Source of the DNA: Candidatus Phytoplasma solani
GTDB lineage: Bacteria > Bacillota_I > Bacilli_A > Acholeplasmatales > Acholeplasmataceae
Direction: 5' to 3'
DNA: 64,000 bases
Assembly: GCF_041729705.1 (NCBI RefSeq)
Contig: NZ_CP103788.1
Coordinates: forward strand, 682,001-746,000
How positions within the stretch are numbered: the stretch's first letter is position 1; each line of letters starts with the position of its first letter. Of this stretch, positions 27,791 through 37,056 are shown piece after piece. Under the pieces are notes generated by a model. It saw only the letters and a program-made list of their open reading frames with translations. It had not been told where the DNA came from and made no database searches. The position numbers were made by a program, and so were the translations under genes.

Positions 27791-28590
27791 ATGAATCCAA
27801 ACAAAAAGATATTTTTTTTTTTTTTGATATCGATGGAACTCTTTTAAGTTCTAAATATAAAAAAATATTTTCTCAAACAACTAAAGCTATTAAAGAATTA
27901 GCCCAAAACCCCAACGTGATTTTAGGGATTGCTACCGGTAGAAACATTAAAAGAATTGATGTTTTAGGCGAATTGCTTCCCTATTTTAAACATTTAATCT
28001 TATTTAATGGAGGGATGACTAGAATTTCAGATAAGATTATTGACGATCGACCTTTTGCTAAAGAGTTGATCGAAGAATTAATTCAAAAAGCTCATCAAGC
28101 CAAAATTTATATCGGTCTGACAGGGTTAACCCAAGAAATTATACCCAGTGAAAAAAATATCATCCCTACTTCTTTACAAAAGCTTTATTTCACTAACAAA
28201 AATTCTATAGTTGATCCTCATTTTCATCTGCATAACAATGTTTATCAAGTTTGGTTATTTGAACCTAATCGCGAAAAACTAGAAACCTTTTTAAAAGATT
28301 TTCCACAATTACAAAAATATTATTGGCGCAGTGACGGTGGTGTTGATTTAGTTCCTCCAAAAATAAATAAAATTTGTGGAATTAAATTAATTAAATCTTT
28401 ATATCCAGAACATCAATTAATTTGTGTAGGAGATGGCTATAATGATGTTGACATGATTAAATATGCTGATATCGGTATAGGGATGGAAAACACAAATTGC
28501 CCGAAAGTTAAAGAAATTGCAAACATAATAGCGCCTCACATCGATACTAATAAATTTTATTATTTTTTAAAACAAAATAATTTAATATAA
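27791..28590 (+). CDS. Cof-type HAD-IIB sugar phosphatase, frameshifted at a 14-T run
   Basis: Haloacid-dehalogenase phosphatase, substrate unknown. The Shine-Dalgarno AAGGAG and ATG at 27791 open MNPNKKI, but a run of 14 T at 27812-27825 leads out of frame. The catalytic motif FDIDGTLLSS begins right after the run in the +1 frame. Later motifs are intact: GIATGRN, LILFNGG, KINKICGIKLIKSLYP (motif III Lys) and CVGDGYNDVDMIKYADIGIGMENT. One extra T (or two fewer) would restore a 266-residue protein. Options are a sequencing error, a real pseudogene, slippage during transcription, or phase variation. The longest open frame with a usual start begins at 27916 and lacks motif I. It lies between tpiA and fba. 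Confidence 0.8.
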
Positions 28591-28700
28591 TTTTTGAACT
28601 TAAAACAAGTAATCTTTTTTTAATTGTATTTATCAAAAAAAAAAAAAATTAATAATGATTTTAATTTCATCTTATAAAATCAAAGAAAGAGTTTCCTTAA

Positions 28701-29567
28701 ATGTTAACTTCAGATAAAAAAATTATTTTAAAAGCTTATCAGCAAAATTACGCTATTGCGCAAGTAAATATCAACAATTTAGAGTGGACAACAGTTGCTT
28801 TACAAACAGCCCAAGAATTAAATTCTCCTGTTATTTTAGGAGTTTCAGAAGGAGCTGCTAAATACATGGGAGGATTAAAAACAGTTGTTGCTATGGTAAG
28901 AGAACTAGATACCTTTTATAAAATTTCTGTCCCAATCATTCTCCATTTAGATCATGGTTCTTATAATGGAGCCTTGCAAGCAATCGAAGCCGGCTTTACT
29001 TCTATTATGTTTGATGGCAGTCATTTTGACTTTGCAACCAATTTAAGTAAAACTAAAGAAATGACTAAATTATGTCACGATAAAGGGCTTTTAATAGAGG
29101 CTGAAGTTGGAGGCATCGGCGGCGAAGAAGATGGCATTATCGGTCAAGGAGAAATAGCTGACCCAGAAGAATGCAAACAAATAGCTGATGTAGGCATTGA
29201 TATGTTAGCTGCTGGCATCGGTAATATTCACGGTAAATATCCAGCTAACTGGACAGGACTTAATTTTAAGATTTTTGCTAAAATTAAAGAATTAACCAAC
29301 GGTAAAATCCCTTTAGTATTACATGGAGGCACTGGCATTCCTGAAGATATGATTAAAACAGCTATTTCTTTAGGGGTAGTCAAAATTAACGTCAACACAG
29401 AATTTCAATTAGCTTTTGCGCAAGCCACTCGACAATACATTGAAGATAAAAAAGATTTAATAGATAAAGGTTTTGACCCACGTAAGTTATTACGTCCAGG
29501 TATGCTAGCGATCAAAGAATTAATGAAATATAAATTATCTCTTTTTGGTTCTGTCAACAAAGCTTAA
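28701..29567 (+). CDS. fba: Fructose-bisphosphate aldolase, class II
   Basis: 288-residue zinc-dependent aldolase splitting fructose 1,6-bisphosphate. Seen: LHLDHGS with catalytic Asp and zinc His; MFDGSHFDFATNLSKTKEM; EAEVGGIGGEEDG; AAGIGNIHGKYP with zinc His; LVLHGGTGIP with the third His; and KINVNTEFQLAF. Length is normal. Start: ATG behind AAAGAAAGAG. It is followed by pgk 50 bp later. Confidence 0.97.
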   Translation: MLTSDKKIILKAYQQNYAIAQVNINNLEWTTVALQTAQELNSPVILGVSEGAAKYMGGLKTVVAMVRELDTFYKISVPIILHLDHGSYNGALQAIEAGFTSIMFDGSHFDFATNLSKTKEMTKLCHDKGLLIEAEVGGIGGEEDGIIGQGEIADPEECKQIADVGIDMLAAGIGNIHGKYPANWTGLNFKIFAKIKELTNGKIPLVLHGGTGIPEDMIKTAISLGVVKINVNTEFQLAFAQATRQYIEDKKDLIDKGFDPRKLLRPGMLAIKELMKYKLSLFGSVNKA

Positions 29568-29616
29568 CAAAGCTTATTTTTGGCATAAATATTAAAAATT
29601 AAAAGGTGTAGCCACT

Positions 29617-30813
29617 ATGAAGACTCAATTAAATACTTTACAGATCAAAAATAAAAAAGTTTTATTGAGGGCTGATTTAAATGTCCCTCTAGAAAATAAC
29701 GTTATTACAGATGACAATAGAATTAAAGCTATTTTGCCAACCTTAAAATATTTAATCCAACAAAAAGGTAAAATCATTATTTTTTCTCACTTGGGCAGAA
29801 TCAAAGACGAAACACAAAAAGTTAATTTTAGTTTAAAACCGGTGGCACAAAATTTATCTTTGCAATTACAACAAAAAGTTACATTCGTGCCATTAACCAA
29901 AGGCAAATTACTAGAACAAGCAATTAATGATTTATCTCCAGGTGATGTGTTGATGGTCGAAAATACTCGATTTGAAGATTTAAATAACAAAGCTGAAAGT
30001 AACAACAGTCCTGCATTAGGTAAATATTGGGCATCTTTGGGAGATATTTTTGTCAATGATGCTTTTGGCACCTGCCATCGCACTCACGCAAGCAATGTCG
30101 GAATTGCAACCCACATCAAAGAAAAATGTTTTGGTTTTTTGATAGAAAAAGAAATCAATTTTATTCAAAAAATCATTAATTCTCCCCAGAGACCATTAAT
30201 TGGTATTTTGGGTGGTTCAAAGGTATCTGATAAAATAGAATTAATTAAAAATATGTTGCAAAAAGTAGATTTTCTTTTAATCGGAGGTGGAATGAGTTAT
30301 ACTTTTTTAAAAACTCAAGGCTTTAATATCGGCACCAGCTTATTAGAAACAGATAAAATCCCTTTAGTTAAACAACTATTAGCCTCTCCAGAAGCTAAAA
30401 AAATAATTTTACCAAAAGATTTTGTTTGCGGAAAAGAATTTTCACCTGATACTGAGGCTATAATTTATCCTTACTCTCATATCCCTAATGATGTAATGGG
30501 ACTTGATATTGGCCCCAAAACAATTGAACTTTTTAAAAGTTATTTACAAAAAGCTAAAACGGTTGTTTGGAATGGCCCTGTAGGTGTTTTTGAATTTGAA
30601 AAATTCAGCCAAGGCACTCGCGTATTAGCTCAAATCATCAGCTCATTACCCAAAACAACAACTACGATTATTGGAGGAGGCGATAGTGCAGCAGCTGTTT
30701 TTAAATTTGGTTTAGAACACCATTTTAGCCATATTTCAACTGGTGGAGGTGCTTTTTTAGAGTTTTTAGAAGGCAAACCAATGCCAGGGCTTGCATGCAT
30801 TAATAAAATATAA
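29617..30813 (+). CDS. pgk: Phosphoglycerate kinase
   Basis: 398 residues. It makes ATP from 1,3-bisphosphoglycerate. Seen: KVLLRADLNVPLENN; SHLGR; MVENTRFED; FVNDAFGTCHRTHASNVGIA; GGSKVSDKIELI; GPVGVFEFEKFSQGT; and the C-terminal IIGGGDSAAAVFKFGLEHHFSHISTGGGAFLEFLEGKPMPGL with the P-loop-like glycines. Complete and of standard length. It is 32 bp before gapA. Confidence 0.98.
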   Translation: MKTQLNTLQIKNKKVLLRADLNVPLENNVITDDNRIKAILPTLKYLIQQKGKIIIFSHLGRIKDETQKVNFSLKPVAQNLSLQLQQKVTFVPLTKGKLLEQAINDLSPGDVLMVENTRFEDLNNKAESNNSPALGKYWASLGDIFVNDAFGTCHRTHASNVGIATHIKEKCFGFLIEKEINFIQKIINSPQRPLIGILGGSKVSDKIELIKNMLQKVDFLLIGGGMSYTFLKTQGFNIGTSLLETDKIPLVKQLLASPEAKKIILPKDFVCGKEFSPDTEAIIYPYSHIPNDVMGLDIGPKTIELFKSYLQKAKTVVWNGPVGVFEFEKFSQGTRVLAQIISSLPKTTTTIIGGGDSAAAVFKFGLEHHFSHISTGGGAFLEFLEGKPMPGLACINKI

Positions 30814-30845
30814 ATTGAAAAATAAAAAAAGAGGTTTTAATAATT

Positions 30846-31853
30846 ATGAAAGTTAGAGTAGCAATTAATGGTTTAGGTCGTATCGGCAAATTAGCCTTTC
30901 GTCATATTTTTGGAAACCCTAAATTTAAAATAGTAGCAATTAACGATTTATCAACTCCAGAAACACTGGCTTATTTGTTGAAATATGATAGTATGCAAAA
31001 ACCTTATAAAGTTAAAAGCATTAGTTTTAATGACAAACATTTAATCATCGAGGAACAACAAATTCCTATTTTTCAAGAAAGAAATCCACAAAATCTACCT
31101 TGGGATAAATTAAAAGTAGATATTGTATTAGAGTGTACCGGTTTTTTTACCGACAAAGAAAAAGCATCCTTGCATTTAAAAGCTGGCGCTAGAAAAGTCT
31201 TAATTAGTGCTCCTGCCACAGGTGATGTTAAAACGGTTGTTTACAACGTCAATGATAATATTTTGACCAAAGACGATATTATTGTCAGCGGAGCTTCATG
31301 CACTACTAACTGTTTAGCGCCAATTGTCAAAGTATTAAATGATCATTTTGGCATTAAACAAGCTTTTATGACAACAGTTCACAGTTACACTAGTGATCAA
31401 AGTTTAATCGATCAAACCCATCCTAAAGGTATTTGGACACGTCGTGGTAGAGCAGCAGCTTTTAACATGGTACCAAGTTCTACTGGTGCAGCAAAAGCAA
31501 TTGGTTTAGTTATTCCTGAATTAAAAGGGAAATTAGATGGAACAGCCATTAGAGTTCCAACCATTACCGGCTCTTTAGTTGATTTAACAGCGGAATTAAA
31601 CCAAGAAGTGTCAGCTCAAACTATTAACGAAACATTTAAAAAAAGCGCCAATGAAACATTAGCTTATATCACAGATCCGATTGTATCATCAGATATTGTA
31701 GGCACTAGTTATGGTTCTTTATATGATTCTAATACTTTGCAAATCTTAAAAGAAAGCCCAAGATTTATTAAATTAATGTCTTGGTATGATAATGAAATGA
31801 GCTATGTCAGCCAATTAGTTAGATTACTACACAAAATATCAAGTTTAAGTTAA
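30846..31853 (+). CDS. gapA: Glyceraldehyde-3-phosphate dehydrogenase
   Basis: 335-residue NAD-dependent enzyme. Seen: VAINGLGRIGKLAFR (Rossmann fold); ISAPATGDVKTVVYNVN; the catalytic Cys motif SGASCTTNCLAP; HSYTSDQ; RRGRAAAFNMVPSSTGAAKAIG; and WYDNEMSYVSQLVRL. The usual Asp after the second beta strand (INDL) indicates NAD specificity. It ends the gene group and is followed by a strong terminator. Confidence 0.98.
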   Translation: MKVRVAINGLGRIGKLAFRHIFGNPKFKIVAINDLSTPETLAYLLKYDSMQKPYKVKSISFNDKHLIIEEQQIPIFQERNPQNLPWDKLKVDIVLECTGFFTDKEKASLHLKAGARKVLISAPATGDVKTVVYNVNDNILTKDDIIVSGASCTTNCLAPIVKVLNDHFGIKQAFMTTVHSYTSDQSLIDQTHPKGIWTRRGRAAAFNMVPSSTGAAKAIGLVIPELKGKLDGTAIRVPTITGSLVDLTAELNQEVSAQTINETFKKSANETLAYITDPIVSSDIVGTSYGSLYDSNTLQILKESPRFIKLMSWYDNEMSYVSQLVRLLHKISSLS

Positions 31854-31877
31854 TTTTCTTATAAGATTCCAAATAAT

Positions 31878-31912
31878 TAAGACCATTTTTCCTGAATGGT
31901 CTTATTTTTTAT
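31878..31912 (+). terminator. Terminator of the gapA gene group
   Basis: TAAGACCATT (31878-31887) pairs with AATGGTCTTA (31895-31904), followed by T6. Confidence 0.9.
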
Positions 31913-32047
31913 ATTTTAAAGCATATCAAAAACGAACAAAATAAATTATAATTGATATTGGTGTTTGTTTTTTGCTAAACATCAAAAAATCAACACCTTA
32001 AACAAAATAGATAAGGATTTACAAACATTATTCAAAAAAAATTTTAT

Positions 32048-32218
32048 ATGTTCTTAACTTTTTGGAACAATATTAATCATAATTATCAAATGATTATCAT
32101 AGCATCTTTAGTTAGTTTAATGTTTTTCTTTATTCGCAGTATCATCAAAATCATTATAGCTTTACTACTGTTGGTAGTGATATTTAAATATGGATTAAAA
32201 ATAAATTTCAAAGTTTAA
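32048..32218 (+). CDS. Small hydrophobic membrane protein, unknown
   Basis: The frame from ATG 32048 encodes 56 residues, MFLTFWNNIN then two hydrophobic stretches (about 13-30 and 34-48) and a basic tail KYGLKINFKV. AAGGA at about 32014 is too far for that ATG but suits an in-frame ATT about 21 bases upstream, so the start is uncertain. A perfect terminator hairpin follows at 32289-32326. No family is recognised. It may be a genuine small protein or a fragment. Confidence 0.45.
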   Translation: MFLTFWNNINHNYQMIIIASLVSLMFFFIRSIIKIIIALLLLVVIFKYGLKINFKV

Positions 32219-32288
32219 TTACATTATTTTTTATTTTAGTTTATTCCAAAATTAAAAAATATCATACAAAAAATATTATTTTAAAATG

Positions 32289-32332
32289 AAAACAACTCTC
32301 TTTGATAACTAAAAAAGAGTTGTTTTTTAACA
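32289..32332 (+). terminator. Terminator after the small membrane protein frame
   Basis: AAAACAACTCT (32289-32299) pairs with AGAGTTGTTTT (32316-32326), followed by more T. Its presence suggests the upstream stretch is transcribed. Confidence 0.8.
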
Positions 32333-32385
32333 ATCAAATAATAACCATTAGTAATCATCGATAACTAAAAGGAAATTGCATCAAC

Positions 32386-33816
32386 TTGACAGCAAATAAT
32401 TATAATTCACAAAAATTAAATTCTTCTTTTAAAACCAAACTCCAAATACTTCTGGGTCATAATAAATATTTTTTATTTGGTTTTTTGTTGGTGATTGCTA
32501 TTTTGCAAGTTTTTTATATTCACTACAAAAAAACAATAAAAGAGTTGTGGCATCCAATAATGACACCTTTATTCTTAACTATGGTCTTCGGTTTTTGGCT
32601 CAATTTAATCGGTAAAAAAATACCAAATTTAAATCAACTTGGGTTAGGTTTTTTGCTTTGTATTTTAGTGCCATCTTTTTTAGTTCAAAAAGAAATTATT
32701 CCTAAAATATTAGCTGACGCAATAAATAAAGATTTTTTTAATAAATCTAATCATCAAAGTTTGGGAATTAATTTTTCTCAATTTTTTGTTACTATTGCAA
32801 CTATTGGTAGCATTTTAAACATCGATAAAAATTTATTAAAAAAAGCTCTTTGGAAATTCATCCCTTTAACTTTGATAGCTTTATTTTGTTCTTTTTTGTT
32901 GGTCGGTTTGGTTGGCGTTTGTTTAGAATATGACGCCATCCCGCAAGAATTCATCAAAAAAAATTATTTTTCTGATAGTATTATTTATCTATGTAACTCT
33001 TTAACTAGTGGTGGCACTAATTTAGGGATTAATCGTTTTGCCAACGATATTTTTCCTCCAGTTTTTAAAATTGATAGCAAACAAATCAGAAGTATGTTAG
33101 TAGCGCCTTTAATTTTAACACGTATTTTAGCGATTCTTTTTGGAGGTATCCTTTATAAAATTTTTGACAAAACTACTTATAGCGGAGGCGGCAAACTAGA
33201 AATCAAAACAGCCAACAATACACCAATCACCAAAGATAGCGATTACAAAAAAAATGCATATCAAAATTATCACCAACAAATAGGAACAAGTTTATTAATT
33301 ATATTTGCGTTATATAATGGAGCAACTATCATTAATAAATTTTTAAGTAATTATGGTTTTGCCATGGATGGAATGATTTATTTAATTATAACCTTAATTA
33401 TTATCAAAATTTTTAATTTAATGTCTAATCATTATGAAAAATCCATTATTCAATCATCTAAATTTATCATTACCAATTTCACCCCCGCAGCTTTAGTTTG
33501 TTTCAGTATAAGCACTGATTTTGACAAATTAATAAAATGTATTATGAATTATAAAATTTTTATAATGATAGTTGTTTCTTTATTGAGTGTTGTATTAATA
33601 ACTTTTATTTTAGCAAAAAGTTTTGGTTTTTGCCCCTTAGAAGCAGCATTAACAGCCGGTCTTTGTTCACATAGCGTAGGAGGGATGGGTAATATTGGAA
33701 TTATGTCAATCAGCCATAGAATGAATTTATTACCTTTCGCCAATATAGCGACTAGAATTGTAGGACCTATAATCTTTGTTATGATGAATATCTTTTTTAA
33801 ATTGTATTATTATTAA
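32386..33816 (+). CDS. 2-hydroxycarboxylate transporter (malate/citrate:Na+ type)
   Basis: 476-residue carrier of the 2HCT family (CitS, MaeN, MleP). About 11 spans are visible. The two conserved reentrant-loop signatures are present: SGGTNLGINRF near residue 207 (usual GGNG-type) and HSVGGMGNIGIMSISHRMNLLPFANIATRIVGP near residue 426, close to GGxGDVAVLSAxxRM...QIATR in CitS. The family conserves an Arg in this last block, seen here. Likely substrate is malate or a related acid from phloem. The start is TTG at 32386, or an in-frame ATC at 32380 six bases after AAGGA; no ATG is available. Confidence 0.88.
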   Translation: MTANNYNSQKLNSSFKTKLQILLGHNKYFLFGFLLVIAILQVFYIHYKKTIKELWHPIMTPLFLTMVFGFWLNLIGKKIPNLNQLGLGFLLCILVPSFLVQKEIIPKILADAINKDFFNKSNHQSLGINFSQFFVTIATIGSILNIDKNLLKKALWKFIPLTLIALFCSFLLVGLVGVCLEYDAIPQEFIKKNYFSDSIIYLCNSLTSGGTNLGINRFANDIFPPVFKIDSKQIRSMLVAPLILTRILAILFGGILYKIFDKTTYSGGGKLEIKTANNTPITKDSDYKKNAYQNYHQQIGTSLLIIFALYNGATIINKFLSNYGFAMDGMIYLIITLIIIKIFNLMSNHYEKSIIQSSKFIITNFTPAALVCFSISTDFDKLIKCIMNYKIFIMIVVSLLSVVLITFILAKSFGFCPLEAALTAGLCSHSVGGMGNIGIMSISHRMNLLPFANIATRIVGPIIFVMMNIFFKLYYY

Positions 33817-33851
33817 ATTTTAAAATGATTTAATAAACCCTTTTCAACCTA

Positions 33852-33881
33852 TTTGACAGTAAAAAAATGATAAAATAAACT
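33852..33881 (+). promoter_or_regulatory. Promoter of the alaS gene group
   Basis: TTGACA at about 33854 is followed after 17 nt by TAAACT, about 75 bases before the alaS start. No T-box leader structure is visible. Confidence 0.55.
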
Positions 33882-33954
33882 TGATGAGTGTATTTAAAAA
33901 TATAAGCAATTGTTTTTTTAAATCACCTTACAAAACAAAGGAGTTTAAAAGTTA

Positions 33955-36549
33955 ATGAAATCTTTGGAAATTAGAAAAATGTGGCTTGCTTTTTTTGCCA
34001 GCAAACAGCATCATATCGAAAAATCATTTTCTTTAATCCCCTACAAAGATCCCACTTTATTATGGATTAATGCAGGGGTCACTCCTTTAAAAAAGTACTT
34101 CGACGGAACACAAGTCCCCACTTGTAAACGAATCGTAAATATTCAAAAATGTATTCGTACTAACGATATTCAAAACGTCGGCAACACTTCGCGCCATCAT
34201 ACGTTTTTTGAAATGCTAGGCAATTTTTCGATTGGTGATTATTTTAAAAAAGAAGCAATTCAATACGCTTATGAGTTGTTAACTTCACCTAAATGGTTTT
34301 CTTTTCCTGTAGAAAAACTCTATATTACTTATTATCCAACAGACCAAGATGCTTATAAACACTGGTTAGAAGTAGGAATACCAAAAGAACATCTAATTTC
34401 TTTAAAAAGTAATTTTTGGCAAATCGGCCCAGGGCCTTCAGGACCTTGTACAGAAATTTTTTTCGATAGAGGAGAAAAATATGATTCTCGCAACCAAGAA
34501 TTAATTATCAAAGATTTAGAAAACGACCGTTTTATTGAAATTTGGAACATTGTTTTTTCTCAATATAATTGCGACCCTCACCTCCTTATCGAACAATATC
34601 CAGAACTACCAAGCAAAAACATTGATACTGGCTCCGGATTAGAACGTTTAGCTTCCATTTTGCAAAAAACTGATAACAATTTTGAAACTGACCTTTTTTT
34701 TTCTTTGATTCAAAAAATACAACACATTGCCCAAACCCCTTATCATGGACAAAAAAGTTTTAAAATCATCGCTGATCACGTTAAAACACTAGTTTTTGCA
34801 ATCAACGACGGAGCTACTTTAACCAATGAAAAAAGAGGTTATGTTTTAAAAAAAATCTTAAGAAGGTCGGTTAATCAAGGTAAAAAACTTAATTTAGATC
34901 AACCATTCTTATATCAATTAGTTCCTCAAACAGTTGACATGATGAAAGATTTTTATCCTGAATTAGTTAAAAACCAAAATTCAATTGCTAAAATTTTACT
35001 CCAACAAGAACATATTTTTGCCCAAACTTTAAAAACTGCAGAAACTAAGTTTTTACATCACCTTAACAAAAAATCTTTATCAGGTAATAATTTTTTTAAA
35101 CTATATGATACTTACGGTATTCCCGAAGATTTAATTTTGGATTATGCCAAAAATCATAATGTCAAAACAGACTATAACAAATTTAAAACATTGTTAGAAC
35201 AACACCAAAATAAATCTAAACAAGCCCAATTATTTGTTGCTAACATGAACCAGCAAGAAGCACGTTTTTTAAATTTTGATACCAAAAGTGAATTTGTTGG
35301 TTATCAACAATTTGAAATCAAAACAAAAGTCATCAAAGTCTTTAAAAAGGGGATAGTTTTGGCGCAAACTCCTTTTTATGCTCCTATGGGAGGTCAAATG
35401 GCTGATGAAGGAACTATTGACGGGATACAAGTCACAAACATCACCAAACTACCAAATGGTCAAGTATTACATACAGTGGCAGGTATTTTTAAAGAAGGAC
35501 AAGTAGTGACTGCTAAAATCAACCAAAACAAAAGAGCACAAATTTCTTACCATCATACAGCCACACACCTTTTAGAAGAAACGTTACGTCTTCAATTAGG
35601 TAGTCATTTAGAAAAGCAAGGCTCATCGATTGGATTTGAATCTTTGCGTTATGATTTTAATCACTTTGAAAAAATAACCCCTGAAATATTACTCCAAATT
35701 GAAAAAGGGGTTAATCATTTAATTCAACAAGATTTAACAGTCAAAATTGAAGATATGCCTGTTGAAAAAGCCAAAAAACATTATAGTTCGCTTTTGGAAA
35801 AAAATCAAAAAGCTAAATACTATAATCGAGTGAGAATAGTTAAAATTGGTGATAATTTTATTGATTTATGTGGCGGAACTCACGCTGTTAAAACTAAAAA
35901 TTTAAAACATTTTACAATCTTATCTTGTGAAACTATCAGCTCTGGGATTTATCGTATTGAAGCAGTTTGCGGCTCAAACTTAAAAAAGGTTTTAAATGAT
36001 AAATTAAAAACTTACCGAACCGCCGAAACGCTTTTAATCCAAAAAGCAAAAATATCACAATCCCAAGATATAACTTTAGAAATACCCGTCGCTCCTAAAA
36101 TAACGCACTCTTATCAAGATATTATTAATTATAAAAAATATATCAAAGAATTGCAAAAAAAAACAATTCTTTTGGAAAAAAAAGCCTTAGAACGCCAACA
36201 AAAACAAATCATAAAAGAAAAAAATAAATTTTTATCAACTACTATCACTAAAAAAATGCTTATTATCATCAACGAAGAAAAACATGTAGAAGTTTTAAAG
36301 CATTTGATGAATCATGTTTTTGATACTCACCAACTAGAAATTTTATTCATTTGCAATTGCAGACAAGAAAAGATTATTTTTTTGTGTAAAAGTAAAACTT
36401 GGCACGCCGGACAATTTGTCAAAGAAATCTCTTTATTAGCTCTAGGTTCTGGCGGCGGAAGTGCATCTTTAGGGCAGGGTGGCACCAAAACAACTAAAAA
36501 CATCATTCAAACCATCAAAATATTAAAAGAAAAATTTAATGTTGCTTAA
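33955..36549 (+). CDS. alaS: Alanyl-tRNA synthetase
   Basis: 864-residue class II synthetase. Seen: IRKMWLAFFASKQHHIEKSFSLIPYKDPTLLWINAGVTPLKKYF (motif 1 region); RIVNIQKCIRTNDIQNVG...HHTFFEMLGNFSIGDYFKKEAI (motif 2); DTGSGLERLASILQ (motif 3); the editing-domain zinc site HHTATHLL and DLCGGTHAVKT; and the C-terminal oligomerisation and C-Ala domain ending GSGGGSASLGQGGT. The length is normal. It heads the alaS-ruvX-trmR-like-greA row, as in Bacillus. Confidence 0.98.
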   Translation: MKSLEIRKMWLAFFASKQHHIEKSFSLIPYKDPTLLWINAGVTPLKKYFDGTQVPTCKRIVNIQKCIRTNDIQNVGNTSRHHTFFEMLGNFSIGDYFKKEAIQYAYELLTSPKWFSFPVEKLYITYYPTDQDAYKHWLEVGIPKEHLISLKSNFWQIGPGPSGPCTEIFFDRGEKYDSRNQELIIKDLENDRFIEIWNIVFSQYNCDPHLLIEQYPELPSKNIDTGSGLERLASILQKTDNNFETDLFFSLIQKIQHIAQTPYHGQKSFKIIADHVKTLVFAINDGATLTNEKRGYVLKKILRRSVNQGKKLNLDQPFLYQLVPQTVDMMKDFYPELVKNQNSIAKILLQQEHIFAQTLKTAETKFLHHLNKKSLSGNNFFKLYDTYGIPEDLILDYAKNHNVKTDYNKFKTLLEQHQNKSKQAQLFVANMNQQEARFLNFDTKSEFVGYQQFEIKTKVIKVFKKGIVLAQTPFYAPMGGQMADEGTIDGIQVTNITKLPNGQVLHTVAGIFKEGQVVTAKINQNKRAQISYHHTATHLLEETLRLQLGSHLEKQGSSIGFESLRYDFNHFEKITPEILLQIEKGVNHLIQQDLTVKIEDMPVEKAKKHYSSLLEKNQKAKYYNRVRIVKIGDNFIDLCGGTHAVKTKNLKHFTILSCETISSGIYRIEAVCGSNLKKVLNDKLKTYRTAETLLIQKAKISQSQDITLEIPVAPKITHSYQDIINYKKYIKELQKKTILLEKKALERQQKQIIKEKNKFLSTTITKKMLIIINEEKHVEVLKHLMNHVFDTHQLEILFICNCRQEKIIFLCKSKTWHAGQFVKEISLLALGSGGGSASLGQGGTKTTKNIIQTIKILKEKFNVA

Positions 36550-36598
36550 AAAATTATTTTTTTACATCAATAAATAATTTTTAAGAAAGGAGTTTTTT

Positions 36599-37045
36599 AT
36601 CGTTATTAATAACAATTATCATAATTCTTACCTCGGTTTTGATTTAGGAGAAAAAACTTTGGGAATTGCTTTGTCTAAGACAGGTATTATTGCTCAAAAA
36701 TTAAAAACACTTACTTTTAATACTAATCAATATCAAGAATTAATCAAACCTTTGAAAGAAATTATTACTCATTATCAAATTAAAACAATTGTTTTAGGAT
36801 ATCCTAAACATATGAATAATGATATAGGAATTAAAGCTCAAATCAGCATTGATTTCAAAAAACAGCTAAAAAAAAACTTTCTCGACGTCAAAGTTATTTT
36901 ATGGGATGAACGTTTATCAACCGTCCAATCTTTGAAAATATTAAAGCAAAATAATAAAACTAAAACGCAAATAAAACAAATGAAAGACGAAATTGCTGCT
37001 ACTATTATTTTACAAAATTATCTAGATTATAAAATAACCAATTAA
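36599..37045 (+). CDS. ruvX: RuvX/YqgF-type putative Holliday junction resolvase, non-standard start
   Basis: About 148 residues. It is an RNase H-fold nuclease linked to 16S rRNA processing or Holliday junction resolution. The family start GFDLGEKTLGIAL, with the catalytic Asp, is encoded upstream of the first usual start codon (TTG 36659). No ATG, GTG or TTG lies between the in-frame stop at 36575 and that Asp. AAGGAG (36587-36592) sits six bases before ATC at 36599, so translation probably begins there (or at ATT 36605). Also seen: IVLGYPKHMNN, WDERLSTVQSL and KDEIAATIILQNYLD with late acidic residues. It follows alaS by about 50 bp and precedes the methyltransferase by 11 bp. Confidence 0.88.
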   Translation: MVINNNYHNSYLGFDLGEKTLGIALSKTGIIAQKLKTLTFNTNQYQELIKPLKEIITHYQIKTIVLGYPKHMNNDIGIKAQISIDFKKQLKKNFLDVKVILWDERLSTVQSLKILKQNNKTKTQIKQMKDEIAATIILQNYLDYKITN

Positions 37046-37056
37046 AGAGATTTTCA

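Noticed and set aside
33817-33954. T-box riboswitch before alaS
   Set aside because: No specifier stem or TGGNACC-type T-box sequence is visible; the leaders of thrS and glnS also lack one.
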